From Phallusia mammillata (Eukaryota; Chordata; Ascidiacea; Phlebobranchia; Ascidiidae): a DNA stretch of 64,000 nt. The stretch lies in contig QLIY01000905.1 in NCBI GenBank assembly GCA_003260075.1, positions 1 through 64,000 on the forward strand. Direction: 5' to 3'. The translations under genes were made by a program, and so were the position numbers. Below are positions 50,301-59,013 of this stretch, in pieces. Position 1 is the first letter of the stretch, and each line of letters opens with the position of its first letter. The notes beneath the pieces were generated by a model, which did no database searches, was not told the DNA's origin, and saw only the letters and a list, made by a program, of their open reading frames with translations.

Positions 50301-51471
50301 ACCAACATAAAATATGCTTTGTGTCCATTGTCAGAAAATAATTTATTGACAAGTGACAACTATAGACAAACCAATGTATATGTGAGTAGTGCATGCCGTT
50401 TTTGACACAATATATTACTTAATAAGCTGCAGAGCGCAATTAGTGTACACTGTTTCAACCCATGAAGTTTCATCGGTACAACTGTGACAAGAAATTGGTC
50501 GTCTAAGCCAGGGCTGCTCAAACTTTCGTGCTCTGCGACCTCAGTTAAAAAAAAAATTTCTATGCGACCCCTTGATGGGTTTAGCCCAGGAGTGCACAAC
50601 CTTTTCGCTATGACCCTGCATCACAAATCTTTATTTCACCAGCGGCCGCTTATTTCCTGCTTGCTTTTGTTTTAAAATTACTGATGTAAAGAAATGTTTT
50701 TATTGTGTATATGTATACTATCTAATGGCGCCTAGAAAGCCTAAATTAATTTCTAACTTGACACACAAATTGACAGTCTTAGCTTTTATTACGTCATAAT
50801 CTATATTGTGATGCTTGTGGTATCTGCCTTTTCGAATTGTTTGCACACAATAGGCATAAAAAAGTCTGGTTCATATGGCTTCTTGGCTGGTAATACTCTT
50901 TTAAGATCAACAAAATGTGTTTAGAGCAGTTTGACTTGTCTCTGTACGGCTGCAAGGTTGTGCATCCCTGGTATAGTAAACAATAAATGTTTTCACGTAT
51001 ACCATTTATTGTGACTGACATAATAACACAAAATGTTTCGGGACCCCAAAATTATATTCTGCGACCCCAATTGGGGTCGCGACCCACAGTTTGAGAAGCC
51101 CTGGTCTAAGCTACCTTATGGCTTGATGCTTTATAACAATATAATATAACACTTGTTGTATGTATTTGATACCATAAATGTGTGATCATTTTACCACTGA
51201 CAGTGACAACATGTTTTTCCACCCAATACAGATGCAATTGCACATTATTTGTTGCATACTGAAACCCAAACCGTAGCCTGTTATTAGTTCACAAAATGTT
51301 CCAGAAGTGTCTTCACTTTTCATATTTTTGGATTTGTTGCTGTACATTAATCATGCAAAATTAAATATTTTTTCTTTGTTGCAGGAAAACGCAAATTCGC
51401 TTGCAGACAAAGTCTCTTCGCTAGTGTATGATCTTGCTGGGGGAACAGGAGAGAAACCAAAGTGCTCGTAA
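41361..51471 (+). CDS. PGM3: Phosphoacetylglucosamine mutase (PGM3/AGM1), ten exons
   Basis: Exons 41361-41585, 41932-42116, 43306-43501, 44027-44216, 45059-45216, 45690-45872, 46974-47087, 47413-47535, 49983-50156 and 51385-51471 join in phase to give 544 residues, against 542 for the human enzyme. It converts GlcNAc-6-phosphate to GlcNAc-1-phosphate in UDP-GlcNAc synthesis in the cytosol. The phosphoserine loop TASHNPE puts Ser71 at the active site, split from [15 protein letters not shown] by intron 1. The metal loop DGDADR is at about 279-284, the sugar-binding FEANGHGT at 372-379 and the phosphate-binding RPSGTEDVV begins at about R499. All four signature loops are intact, so the enzyme should be active. 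Introns are 0.3-2.4 kb and hold at least four hAT-type MITEs plus other repeats. Confidence 0.97.
42550..43089. repeat. hAT-type MITE in PGM3 intron 2
   Basis: Ends CAGGGGCGGGCAAC and, inverted, CAGGGGCAGGCAAG. Flanking 8-mers ATATATCC and ATATATAC match at seven positions. The interior has GGCCCGC repeats near both ends. 540 bp, without a transposase frame. Confidence 0.85.
43845..43965 (+). repeat. SINE-like dispersed repeat in PGM3 intron 3
   Basis: Shares ordered blocks with 32450-32585 (CCACCACAGGCTA, TGAATGCTTG, GACCGGCTGATT, GGTCTGGCATA). Ends are not defined. Confidence 0.5.
44254..44569. repeat. hAT-type MITE in PGM3 intron 4, perfect TSD
   Basis: Ends CAGTGGTTCCCAACCTTTT and CCGGTTGGGAACCACTG. 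The target duplication CAGTAAAA occurs at 44246-44253 and 44570-44577. Internal CATTCCTCCC-type motifs repeat near both ends. Confidence 0.92.
44845..45045 (+). repeat. Dispersed repeat copy in PGM3 intron 4
   Basis: Shares blocks with the reverse complement of 21912-22075: CATCAGTGCAACTGGTCACA, AGAGATTGGCTGTAT, AGTTTGTTGGGCGGAACAG and TTGTTCGATGCCACA. It is followed closely by exon 5. Confidence 0.55.
46372..46693. repeat. hAT-type MITE in PGM3 intron 6, perfect TSD
   Basis: Ends CAGTGGTTCCCAACCTTTTT and CCGGTTGGGAACCACTG, sharing termini with the 44254 element but with a different interior (GCGGCACCCT motifs). The target duplication CTATAAGG occurs at 46364-46371 and 46694-46701. Confidence 0.92.
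46735..46920 (+). repeat. Dispersed repeat copy in PGM3 intron 6
   Basis: Contains GCCATGCCTCACCTATTCTG and GATGCCACAACTGGGCATAC, shared with the 21912 copy, then GTGCACCGTCTGCAGCTTAT and GGCTCGATGCTTT. Confidence 0.55.
48851..49884 (+). repeat. 1.03-kb palindrome-headed repeat in PGM3 intron 8
   Basis: Starts ATGGGTCCCCTTCCCTGAAG, a short hairpin (CCCCTTC/GAAGGGG), followed by a T-rich segment, and ends GCCACCCTTCTAG. It is the longer version of 39796-40011. No open frame. Ending in CTAG with a nearby AAGGG/CCCTT pairing recalls Helitron tails, but the 5' TC rule and an A/T insertion site could not be confirmed. Confidence 0.7.
50509..51103. repeat. hAT-type MITE in PGM3 intron 9, perfect TSD
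   Basis: Ends CAGGGCTGCTCAAACTTT and AGTTTGAGAAGCCCTG. The target duplication GTCTAAGC is at 50501-50508 and 51104-51111. Terminal sequences carry GCGACC repeats. A second element (50587-50970) is nested inside. Confidence 0.92.
50587..50970. repeat. Second hAT-type element nested in the first
   Basis: Ends CAGGAGTGCACAACCTTTTC and AAGGTTGTGCATCCCTG. Flanking 8-mers GTTTAGCC and GTATAGTA match at five positions. It contains no transposase frame. Confidence 0.75.
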
Positions 51472-53849
51472 CATAAAACTGTGTTAAATGTACTCTTGTT
51501 CTGATTTTACATGATCTACAGTAGGCCTACTATGTTATTTTAGTAGTTACACTGAATATATTGTGTTTTAGAGCACCTCCCGTACTCATTCCATTCTCTG
51601 TACGCCAATTTAAATGAGACCCATTTCTGCCAATGCGTAGCAACTTCTGTAAGATAAAAATGGTTTATCTACAAAACTTGGATTACTGTCAGTTTGTGCC
51701 ACAGAATTATATGGAATGCTACGTTTTGTCTAGAACAGTATCATTGGTTCCCAGTCCAGCTACACCAATTCCTAAAAAGGTGTGTGATGCTTATAGGTGG
51801 TCAATGATTACATTTTGTAATTTCTAAATAGTTCATGAAACACTTAAATGACAAGTGATTTTTAGTTATTTTTTCCCCTGTTAAGCCACACCCATTATAG
51901 TTTAAAAAAACATACAACACTTTAGCAAGATAAGTAAGTAGACCTTTTGTACCATGCTGATTTTTTGGATAGGGGCCCTTGCAACACAAATGTTGGTACC
52001 ATTGGTTTAAACTGTGACAGCTTTTCTTCTGCTTTTCATTGACTGGTGTTAGTTGTTTTTGCAAGTGCAGTATTACTGTTCAAAAATGCAAGCAGTGTTT
52101 TATTAAGTGGCCGATCAGTAAGTGTTTTAAGCTAACTGAAATACTGCCTTTTAAGTCCACATAAAATCTGCTTGGAAACCTACACCTCTGACTTTCACAT
52201 GGAAAACAACCCCAAACAATTCCCATTTTGCTGTTAACATGAAATTGGGTATTATAAGTACTTGTTAGTGCTTAGTAGGCATTATATGTTGCCACAGTTC
52301 TTAAATGACTTATCGCGGAAATAGGGCGCTTTCCAATGCTGCTGCATTTGTTAGCACCTGTGCTTTTTTCGCTTAATGGTCTCTTCAACATAATCTGTTG
52401 TGTGATATATTATGAGCAGTGCAATTGAATAATAAACCTAAGCACCAATTTATATACCTGTGTGTATATATGAAGCAGATGTCATGTTATAACAAATGCA
52501 GAGCTGTACCATTATGAGGTAACTTTTTTCATGTAAGTTGTCTTTCTTATATATCTTTGATCTTCTATAAAACATTTTATATTACTTTGATAATGTGTTG
52601 GGATTTGTCTGTTTTTTTTTGCAATTCTGTTTGGGAAGTACAGCTTTTCTAACTTTTTATTAGATGGAACCACTTTTAACAAATGTATTATTCGTAACAA
52701 ATGTATGGCAAGTTTACTTTTGCATTAATGAACCAATAAATATTGGTGGTTTTACATGCTCTTCGCCAAAGTAAAGTTGCGTTTGGGTGGTGTTTTGTAG
52801 ATAAACCAAAAGGCGCCAAGGGATGTGTTTCAATTGTGTTGATGATTTTAAAATTGTTTTTAGTTTTTAAATTAAGCACATCACGGGAAACTTTCGACAG
52901 TTGTGAGTGTTTTTTCCCCGCCGAATATAAATTAATAAAAATAGTTAGTTTGTTGGGTTCATACCTTATATTTGTTGGTTTGCAGTGTTAAAATAGTGCA
53001 ACAATATTTAACTGATTACCACAAAATATTAGGCAAAATGACTAAATATATTTAAAAAAAAGTTATATTTTATTTTTTTTAAACGCGGAAATTTAAAATA
53101 AAAACGTTTACAAGACTGCGATTGAAATTAAAAATTCATATTATTTAATTTCGACGTCTATAAAGTTAATAAGTTAGTTTAAAGTTGAAACTAAATTTAA
53201 AAATGTTGTTTATTGTTCTGTACCTGATACGATTTGGTAACCGGTTCATAAGAATTATTTAACCGTTTATCCCAAAACCTTAGGTATATTCACTAAATAT
53301 ATTTACAAAAATTGTTTATGAATGCATATGTATTATTTTAAAGATAGCTGAAGTATGAGTATCTGCAAATTAATGTGCAAAAGAAAACTGTCTGTTTTTA
53401 TTTCTAATTTAATAAATGCTGGATTTTAGGACCAATGTCTTTACTTCTGTTGAGATGCAAAAACTTCTATTCAACTGCAAAGTGAAACAGACCTTGGATT
53501 GAAGTAAATATGTAAATTTCATGCTCAGGTCAGTTTGTGCAACTGCTCGGCCGAGCATTGAGCTTTAAAAATAGTGGTGATGTGTACCAAGTACTTGGGT
53601 TCCGACTCGGCTCAGCACATCCTTGTCAATTGCCATTTCGGGGTGTCAATTGTTATAGCCCCGATCCAGTTAACCAAGTTGTCCTCTAACAATCCAATAT
53701 TTTTTTAAAAATATTGCCTGACATAGGTAAAGTTTGTGCAGTTTTCAACAGAACATATTATTTGTTTATAACAGTGTGTGCAATTTGTTATTAATTTATG
53801 GCAATGGTTATACTCTAATGAAATTAACCTTTTATATGTGATACTTTAG
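51472..53849. other. PGM3 3' UTR and intergenic region
   Basis: About 2.4 kb of AT-rich sequence. No credible exon could be linked in phase to the ASH-domain gene downstream, although earlier exons of that gene may lie here. A GCTCGGCCGAGC palindrome lies at about 53544. Confidence 0.45.
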
Positions 53850-56184
53850 AAGAACATGTCGAGAGCGTCACTGAAGCTGTAATGATATCGCCAATCAACC
53901 ATCAGCTGATACATCCAGGAATAGAATTCAAATCATTGGACACAATCTCTCTATTTGTCAATTCTGCTTATTGCGCTGCAGAAGCACAAATGCAGGTTTG
54001 TCCGCTTTTGTACACCTTTTCTTTTTTGTTTCCGCCATCTGATGCCATTTACCTTTGAGAGGTGGCAAACAGACCAAACAGCCATGTCTTATTCTGTTCG
54101 ATGCCACTAAATAAACCCTAAGTAACAAAACTGTACATATCTTACAGTATCATGAAGTAACTGATGACCCTGTGCATTTCCTTCAACGAGCGAAGATATC
54201 TTAACAAGGCCAGGTGAGCTTTGACATTTCTGAATCGAAACGCATAACCGAGCAGGGCTTCGGTCTGCTTACGTATGTATGTGAAACATGCAACGGATAT
54301 CTTAACTTTTGTTCCAGTGCCTCAAGTCAGCTTCTTCACGCCGTGACGCTGCACCGGTGTCAGCTTCCAGAAAACCAAACAAGTGAATATAAAAACCTTA
54401 CTTGTTTAATATTTGGATATTTGAAGCTTAATTGAAAAAGGGGTTTCTCCTGTTCTGTTCTTGTGTGGAAGGGTTAATCGGTTAACTGGATGGGACCACA
54501 ATGACAAATGATACAGACAGTTGGGATGGGCCAAAACAATGTTTTGTTTGATCGAGCACCGAGCATCTCACGTTATTACTCGGCAGAGCACGCTCGGTGC
54601 ATTGTGACGTCACAAACGTTTCCAATTCTACGCTAGCTTTGGCTTTACAACGTTCCTTACGTCACCAGCGGTGTATTAGGCTGTACAGGCCCCAGAAGTA
54701 AGCGTTTGAAATCGTTCCTTTCGAACACCAGTTTCATAGCTTGGTGGAGCTATTAACACCATACCTCACGGGAGATTCACTTTCGCAAGGGGGCGTAAAG
54801 AGCTAATTTTTTATTTAGCGGCTAAAGAGGGGTTGGGTTGGGAAAAAAAGTTTTTACATTAGTAACTAAGTTTTTGGGTTAGTTTTTTGAATTTTAAATG
54901 CTAATAGCTTGCCCCGACCCTAATAGCCCTAACCGTGAGCATTTTTGGAGAGGTTTTAAATGTAAAAAAAGTGCTCTTCGCGCCATGCACCTGTGGAAAA
55001 TTTGGCACTTTTGGATGCCGCCAGATGTATGGTGTTAATAGCTCCACCTCATATGTTAGCACGGCATGAATATGCAAATTTAATGCTAAAATTTAGTTCT
55101 GTGCTGTCCTTTATTTTGGTAAACTTAACTATATTTTTGTACTGAAGATACGATCGTAAAAAGTTTGTTTTTTGTTTATGATTGATCGCTGTTTTAAAAT
55201 TACCGCACGGACTTTTCCAAAACTAAAAAGGGTAAAGAGAAATGAAAATGTGCTATCGATTTGGACCTTGTGTAAGAAACTTTCCCAACACCAAACGAAC
55301 AACCTGACCGGAATAGAATCCAGTCTATGTCAGTACTAAATACTTTCTTCACAGAAGCGATATCTACATTAGCGAGAACTCGTACACGTTCGATAGAACC
55401 ACGGTGGGCCAGTCATCACTGCTGAAAATCCTCATCAAAAACAAAGGCAAAACTGCTCACACTGTAAGTCACACATGCTTACCGGAAGTCCAAAGGGAAG
55501 CAGGTCCATTTTAGTTTTTATCTAACTGGTGCTATAGTTGGAAAGAGGAGGATTTGGGTAGAAAATGTGTAACCATTCGTTTTTGTGTGTCGCAGGTGAA
55601 GTTTGTTAACATTCGCCCACCATTCCATACTGCGCACTTAAAGCATACAGTACGGTAAGTTCGAATATATCTACTTCATAAGCGATTGCACGTCTACAAA
55701 CGATCAGGCCCTGGTCATGGATAATAAACTAAATATTCTCGTCGGTGCAAACACACACTACCTGGGAGTAGGGTAGTATGAAGTCTTAACACTATTTTTT
55801 GAGGGCAAAAACCTTTTTCATTGAAAACATAGTGTCCAGAAGCATTTTTAACCTCATTTTTGATTCAATGAAGTGTCAAAACCTCCTTTGCATTTCAAAA
55901 CATGGTGTGTGAACGGCATTGTAAAACGGTCAAGAAAGTCTGATCTAAACAACTTGCGTTTTAAACCTGCCTGTTAACATTTTTCAAGGTTGAAACCACG
56001 TAACAATTGACCCCTTTGCTGTATCTGACTGACTGAGCGTTTTTTGCTTTGCAGATCAATGCACTGTGCCAATCTTCCAATCACGTTTAAACCAACGAGC
56101 ATTGGTTCCTTTACTGGAACACTTGTCGTGCAAACAGAAAATAGAGACTCTGTTAATGTTACTTTGAAGGCAACCGCTTGCTAG
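53850..56184 (+). CDS. ASH-domain protein resembling the C-terminus of CEP192/SPD-2; 5' end unresolved
   Basis: Exons 53850-53995, 54318-54382, 55355-55463, 55596-55654 and 56055-56184 agree in phase and end at TAG. Exons 3-5 encode one ASPM/SPD-2/Hydin-type immunoglobulin-like domain (SDIYISENSYTFDRTTVGQS, VKFVNIRPPFHTAHLKHTVR, LPITFKPTSIGSFTGTLVVQ), which closes the protein, as in CEP192. ASH proteins act at centrosomes, basal bodies and cilia. Exon 2 encodes a Ser/Arg/Ala-rich linker. Exon 1 enters with two bases of a split codon; the first in-frame Met inside it is at 53882, giving 158 residues. Either the gene is short and trans-spliced at 53849, or upstream exons were missed. The first ATG after that acceptor (53856) opens only a nine-codon frame. 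Full-length CEP192 is far larger, so this may be a truncated paralogue. Confidence 0.6.
54743..55048. repeat. MITE with perfect 22-bp TIRs
   Basis: 54743-54764 (GGTGGAGCTATTAACACCAT...) is the exact reverse complement of 55027-55048. Flanking 9-mers TCATAGCTT and TCATATGTT match at seven positions, which suggests a Mutator-like 9-bp duplication. It lies in intron 2 of the ASH-domain gene. Confidence 0.85.
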
Positions 56185-57140
56185 TTTATCATTATCTCGA
56201 CTACCATTTTGTTTTTTCGTATATTGTTATTTGTCAATAAATTTAACTGCTGCATTATGCTGCTGGTTTGTGAAGATGAGATGATCTTTAAACCGTACGC
56301 TCTTGAAGGAAAGGAAATCAAAACTCATTTGTTACTTTAATGATATCTTTTTGTTCCACATGTTGGTTTCAATCTCGCTTTGGCTGGTGGTCCTAAACTC
56401 TGCACGGTATACATACTGTATCATATAGCATGCAAGAATATAAGTCCAAAATGGGTAGGCCTATCTCATACGAAATTAAATTTCTATTTAATTAACTAAC
56501 TGTCACCCAACTAAAACAGCCCAAACCGTCAGCACCTTTAAAAGTCCGCAATGGTATAATTTTTAAAAGTATATTTCTATTCATAAAAAATGCACCGGTT
56601 ATGAAATGCTTTTGGTTGGGTGAGGTTGTAAAGCGCAAAACACGGGCACAATTGATAAATAATGACTAAACGCGTTTAAACTGCACCGCCAATATGGCGT
56701 TATGTGGCCGGGTATAAAAGACAGTGAGTTTAGTGAATTTTGTGTAAACACGGATTTAACTGAAAAATAAATCATTGAAATAAACTTCCGATAGTTACTG
56801 ATAAACTGAACTGAACACGCACAAAATATTTGAAATAGTACATTATTGCGAGTTTTTTACCAGGGCATGTTAAGATGTTTTACCCCACTAATCCACATTT
56901 ATATGCGTGGCAAAATTGTTATTTATTAACTACACTTAAAGGCATCGAATAGCTCTACAACCGAACAGCAGTTCAAACTACAGTTGGTATGGATATTTTG
57001 TCGTACGTTTAGGCTGTGGTCATTTGCCACGTTACAAAAACTGTGTCACGTGATGCCACTTTGACCATTGGGCGTTCTAACTCTTGGCCTCAAGGTTTCA
57101 ATTAACCTACTCCCGAACGCAACTGACTAATTTGGTGCAA
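56185..57140. other. Intergenic region after the ASH-domain gene
   Basis: AATAAA at about 56237 is a plausible polyadenylation signal for the ASH gene. The rest shows no gene or defined repeat. Confidence 0.5.
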
Positions 57141-57151
57141 TGACGTTTGCT

Positions 57152-57205
57152 ATTGGTTGGTTTAAAATCGCCCTGTAACGTGTTCAAGACGAGAGCTCTG
57201 ATTGG
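57152..57205 (+). promoter_or_regulatory. Two inverted CCAAT boxes at the head of the array
   Basis: ATTGG occurs at 57152-57156 and 57201-57205. They lie just upstream of the first exon-like block of the array, a normal position for NF-Y sites. No TATA box is seen. Confidence 0.35.
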
Positions 57206-57209
57206 TCAA

Positions 57210-57330
57210 AGGGAAAAAAGAAAAAAAGTACCGTCACACTTCTTGTTCTTGTGGGTGTTGGCTCATTCTTTTCTGGTGACTCTTGCCGAAGGATGTTGTG
57301 CTGTGCCGAAAACAAACTGTGCGAATGCAG
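57210..57330 (+). other. First exon-like block of the array, signal-peptide-like frame
   Basis: The block ends at GCAG followed by GTAATG, a donor. One frame encodes a hydrophobic stretch (HFLFLWVLAHSFLVTLAEG) followed by CCAVPKTNCANAG, as in a secreted protein, but it has no ATG. A second frame has ATG at 57293 and gives a Cys-rich MLCCAENKLCEC. The frame used is unresolved. Confidence 0.3.
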
Positions 57331-57492
57331 GTAATGCTATTGTTTTAAATTGTTTCACAAAATAGATTGTAACTATACCGAAACCACGATTAGATAATTT
57401 AAAGCATTATAAGCTTGTTCAATTGCAAAAGCTTTCAAACAAAATCGGCAGAAGCAAATAATGTGACATTATAAATAGCGAATAGAAGCCAA

Positions 57493-57590
57493 CACTTCTA
57501 CCATGTTGATGCGAATAGCTAGTCTGGTGCTTAAGCATGTTGCACTTCATTTTTGCATGTAATATTTGTTTGTCGGCATTGGTAGAAGTG
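57493..57590 (+). ncRNA. Candidate hairpin RNA H1, copy 1
   Basis: CACTTCTACCA at the 5' end pairs with TGGTAGAAGTG at the 3' end. Inner pairing is weaker than in copies 2 and 3. The loop contains the array-wide motif GCATGTTGCACTT. It lies in the intron-like spacer between the first and second exon-like blocks. Confidence 0.3.
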
Positions 57591-57804
57591 CCTAAGGGAC
57601 GAATTTTTCAAACAAATAGTATAAATTTACGTTTTGGTTATTCGAATAATTGTTATGTGGCAAATTTTCGTTCCGACTTAACTTTTTAGAATATGGTGAC
57701 GTTTAAGGCTATCGCGACACGAACACCGGGCATAAACTTGTAATCAGGTGTTGACGTAATATACATTCAATGCCCTATCAAATTATTACAAGTTGATTCG
57801 AAGA

Positions 57805-57844
57805 TGCAAAGACAGTGTAACGTGCACCCTATACTGTCTTCGCA
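57805..57844 (+). ncRNA. Candidate hairpin H2, copy 1
   Basis: TGCAAAGACAGT pairs with ACTGTCTTCGCA apart from one A-C mismatch, across a 16-nt loop. The hairpin recurs at 58890 and 59789. Function unknown; it could be a simple inverted repeat. Confidence 0.3.
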
Positions 57845-58241
57845 TGTTGACATGTTTCAGCACATGATAAAAATGTAGCTTTAAATGTTCTATATTTTTC
57901 TGCTTCTGCTGTTTTCTTTCATACAGATTACGTGGAAACGCCACGGCCATTTTATGTGTCGAGAAGGAACTGAATTGTAAGGCACAAGTCCTTCGCATTT
58001 AAGGTAACTTGCTCCTAAGCCGAGTTTCAGCTTTTATGGATGTTGAAATGGTTCATTTTTATTTATTATTTCATATTGCTTTACTATTGTTGATTTTTTT
58101 TCAGGTTTTTGTCACCAACCGCTCCTACGTTCTGACACAGATACGGAAGACAACAATGTAAGTAAACTTGTTTAAACAATAGCGTTGAAGAGTTCATTAA
58201 AATATGTGGTAAAAACGGACATAAGAAAACATAATGTATAC

Positions 58242-58615
58242 TAGGCCTACCATATTTCCATCCCCCAAAAGGAGGACACATTGTAAAAAAATCATGAAAA
58301 AAATACTTTAAAGACCCCTAAAAAATAAAAGCCTAAAAAATTAAACGGTAAAATCAAAAGTTTAACGTTTATTACAAGACTAAAATAAGCTTATATTTTC
58401 AATAAATGTAAAATCCACTTGTATTCTTTAAAAAATAAGCCGAAGATGCATATTTGGCTGTTTTTAAAAGCATAATTGTCACATATGTATTTGGTAAACC
58501 AGAAATTCTTTCAAAAGGAGGACATTTGGGCACTTTTTCTTGTCCTCGTAGGACAACTTGTTTTTTGTTAAAAAGGAGGACATGTCCTCCAAAAAGATGA
58601 CGTATGGTAGGCCTA
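58242..58615. repeat. MITE with 8-bp TSD inserted in array unit 2
   Basis: Ends TAGGCCTACCATA and TATGGTAGGCCTA. The target duplication ATGTATAC is at 58234-58241 and 58616-58623. The matching place in the next unit (about 59513-59530) has no insertion. The interior has AAAGGAGGACA motifs near both ends. The 8-bp duplication suggests hAT or a related superfamily. Confidence 0.92.
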
Positions 58616-58692
58616 ATGTATACCCCATAACATTGTGCAGTTGCAAGTCGGGCCGTGCAAATAGTGACATAGATAGCAAGTTTAAAACTAAA

Positions 58693-58804
58693 ACTTTTAC
58701 CATGCTAATGCGAATAGCTAGCCCGTGCTTGAGCATGTTGCCCATTATTTTTTGCATGTCATGTGTTTTGGGCTAACTGTTCGTTTGTCGGCATCGGTAA
58801 AAGT
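58693..58804 (+). ncRNA. Candidate hairpin RNA H1, copy 2
   Basis: ACTTTTACC pairs with GGTAAAAGT, ATGC with GCAT, CGAATAG with CTGTTCG (one G-U), and TAGCCC with GGGCTA, separated by small internal loops. That is about 26 pairs in a 112-nt hairpin. Relative to copies 1 and 3, a C-G pair in the outer stem is replaced by T-A. Confidence 0.4.
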
Positions 58805-58889
58805 GCGCATTTAGCAAATTTACCAAACAAATTAGCGTAATTTTTTACAGTTTAAATTTTAAGTTTTGGTAATGTAGTTAGGTTGAAGA

Positions 58890-58928
58890 TGCGAAAACAG
58901 TGTAACGTGCACTTATACTGTCTTCGCA
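58890..58928 (+). ncRNA. Candidate hairpin H2, copy 2
   Basis: TGCGAAAACAGT pairs with ACTGTCTTCGCA with one mismatch, at a different place from that in copy 1. The loop is nearly unchanged (GTAACGTGCAC). Confidence 0.3.
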
Positions 58929-59013
58929 TGTTGACATATTGGCAAGTTATAATGTAACTTTACAAGTTTTTATTCGTTTCTGTCTCTGCTGTTTGTTTCT
59001 TTCTTTTATACAG

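Noticed and set aside
54148..54210. Possible extra exon of the ASH-domain gene after CTTACAG
   Set aside because: In the incoming phase it meets a TAA after 18 codons, while skipping it to 54318 keeps all phases open to the ASH domain.
57489..57844. H1-H2 as a classic H/ACA snoRNA
   Set aside because: The two hairpins are about 90-215 nt apart and the hinge and ACA boxes are not conserved in the third unit.
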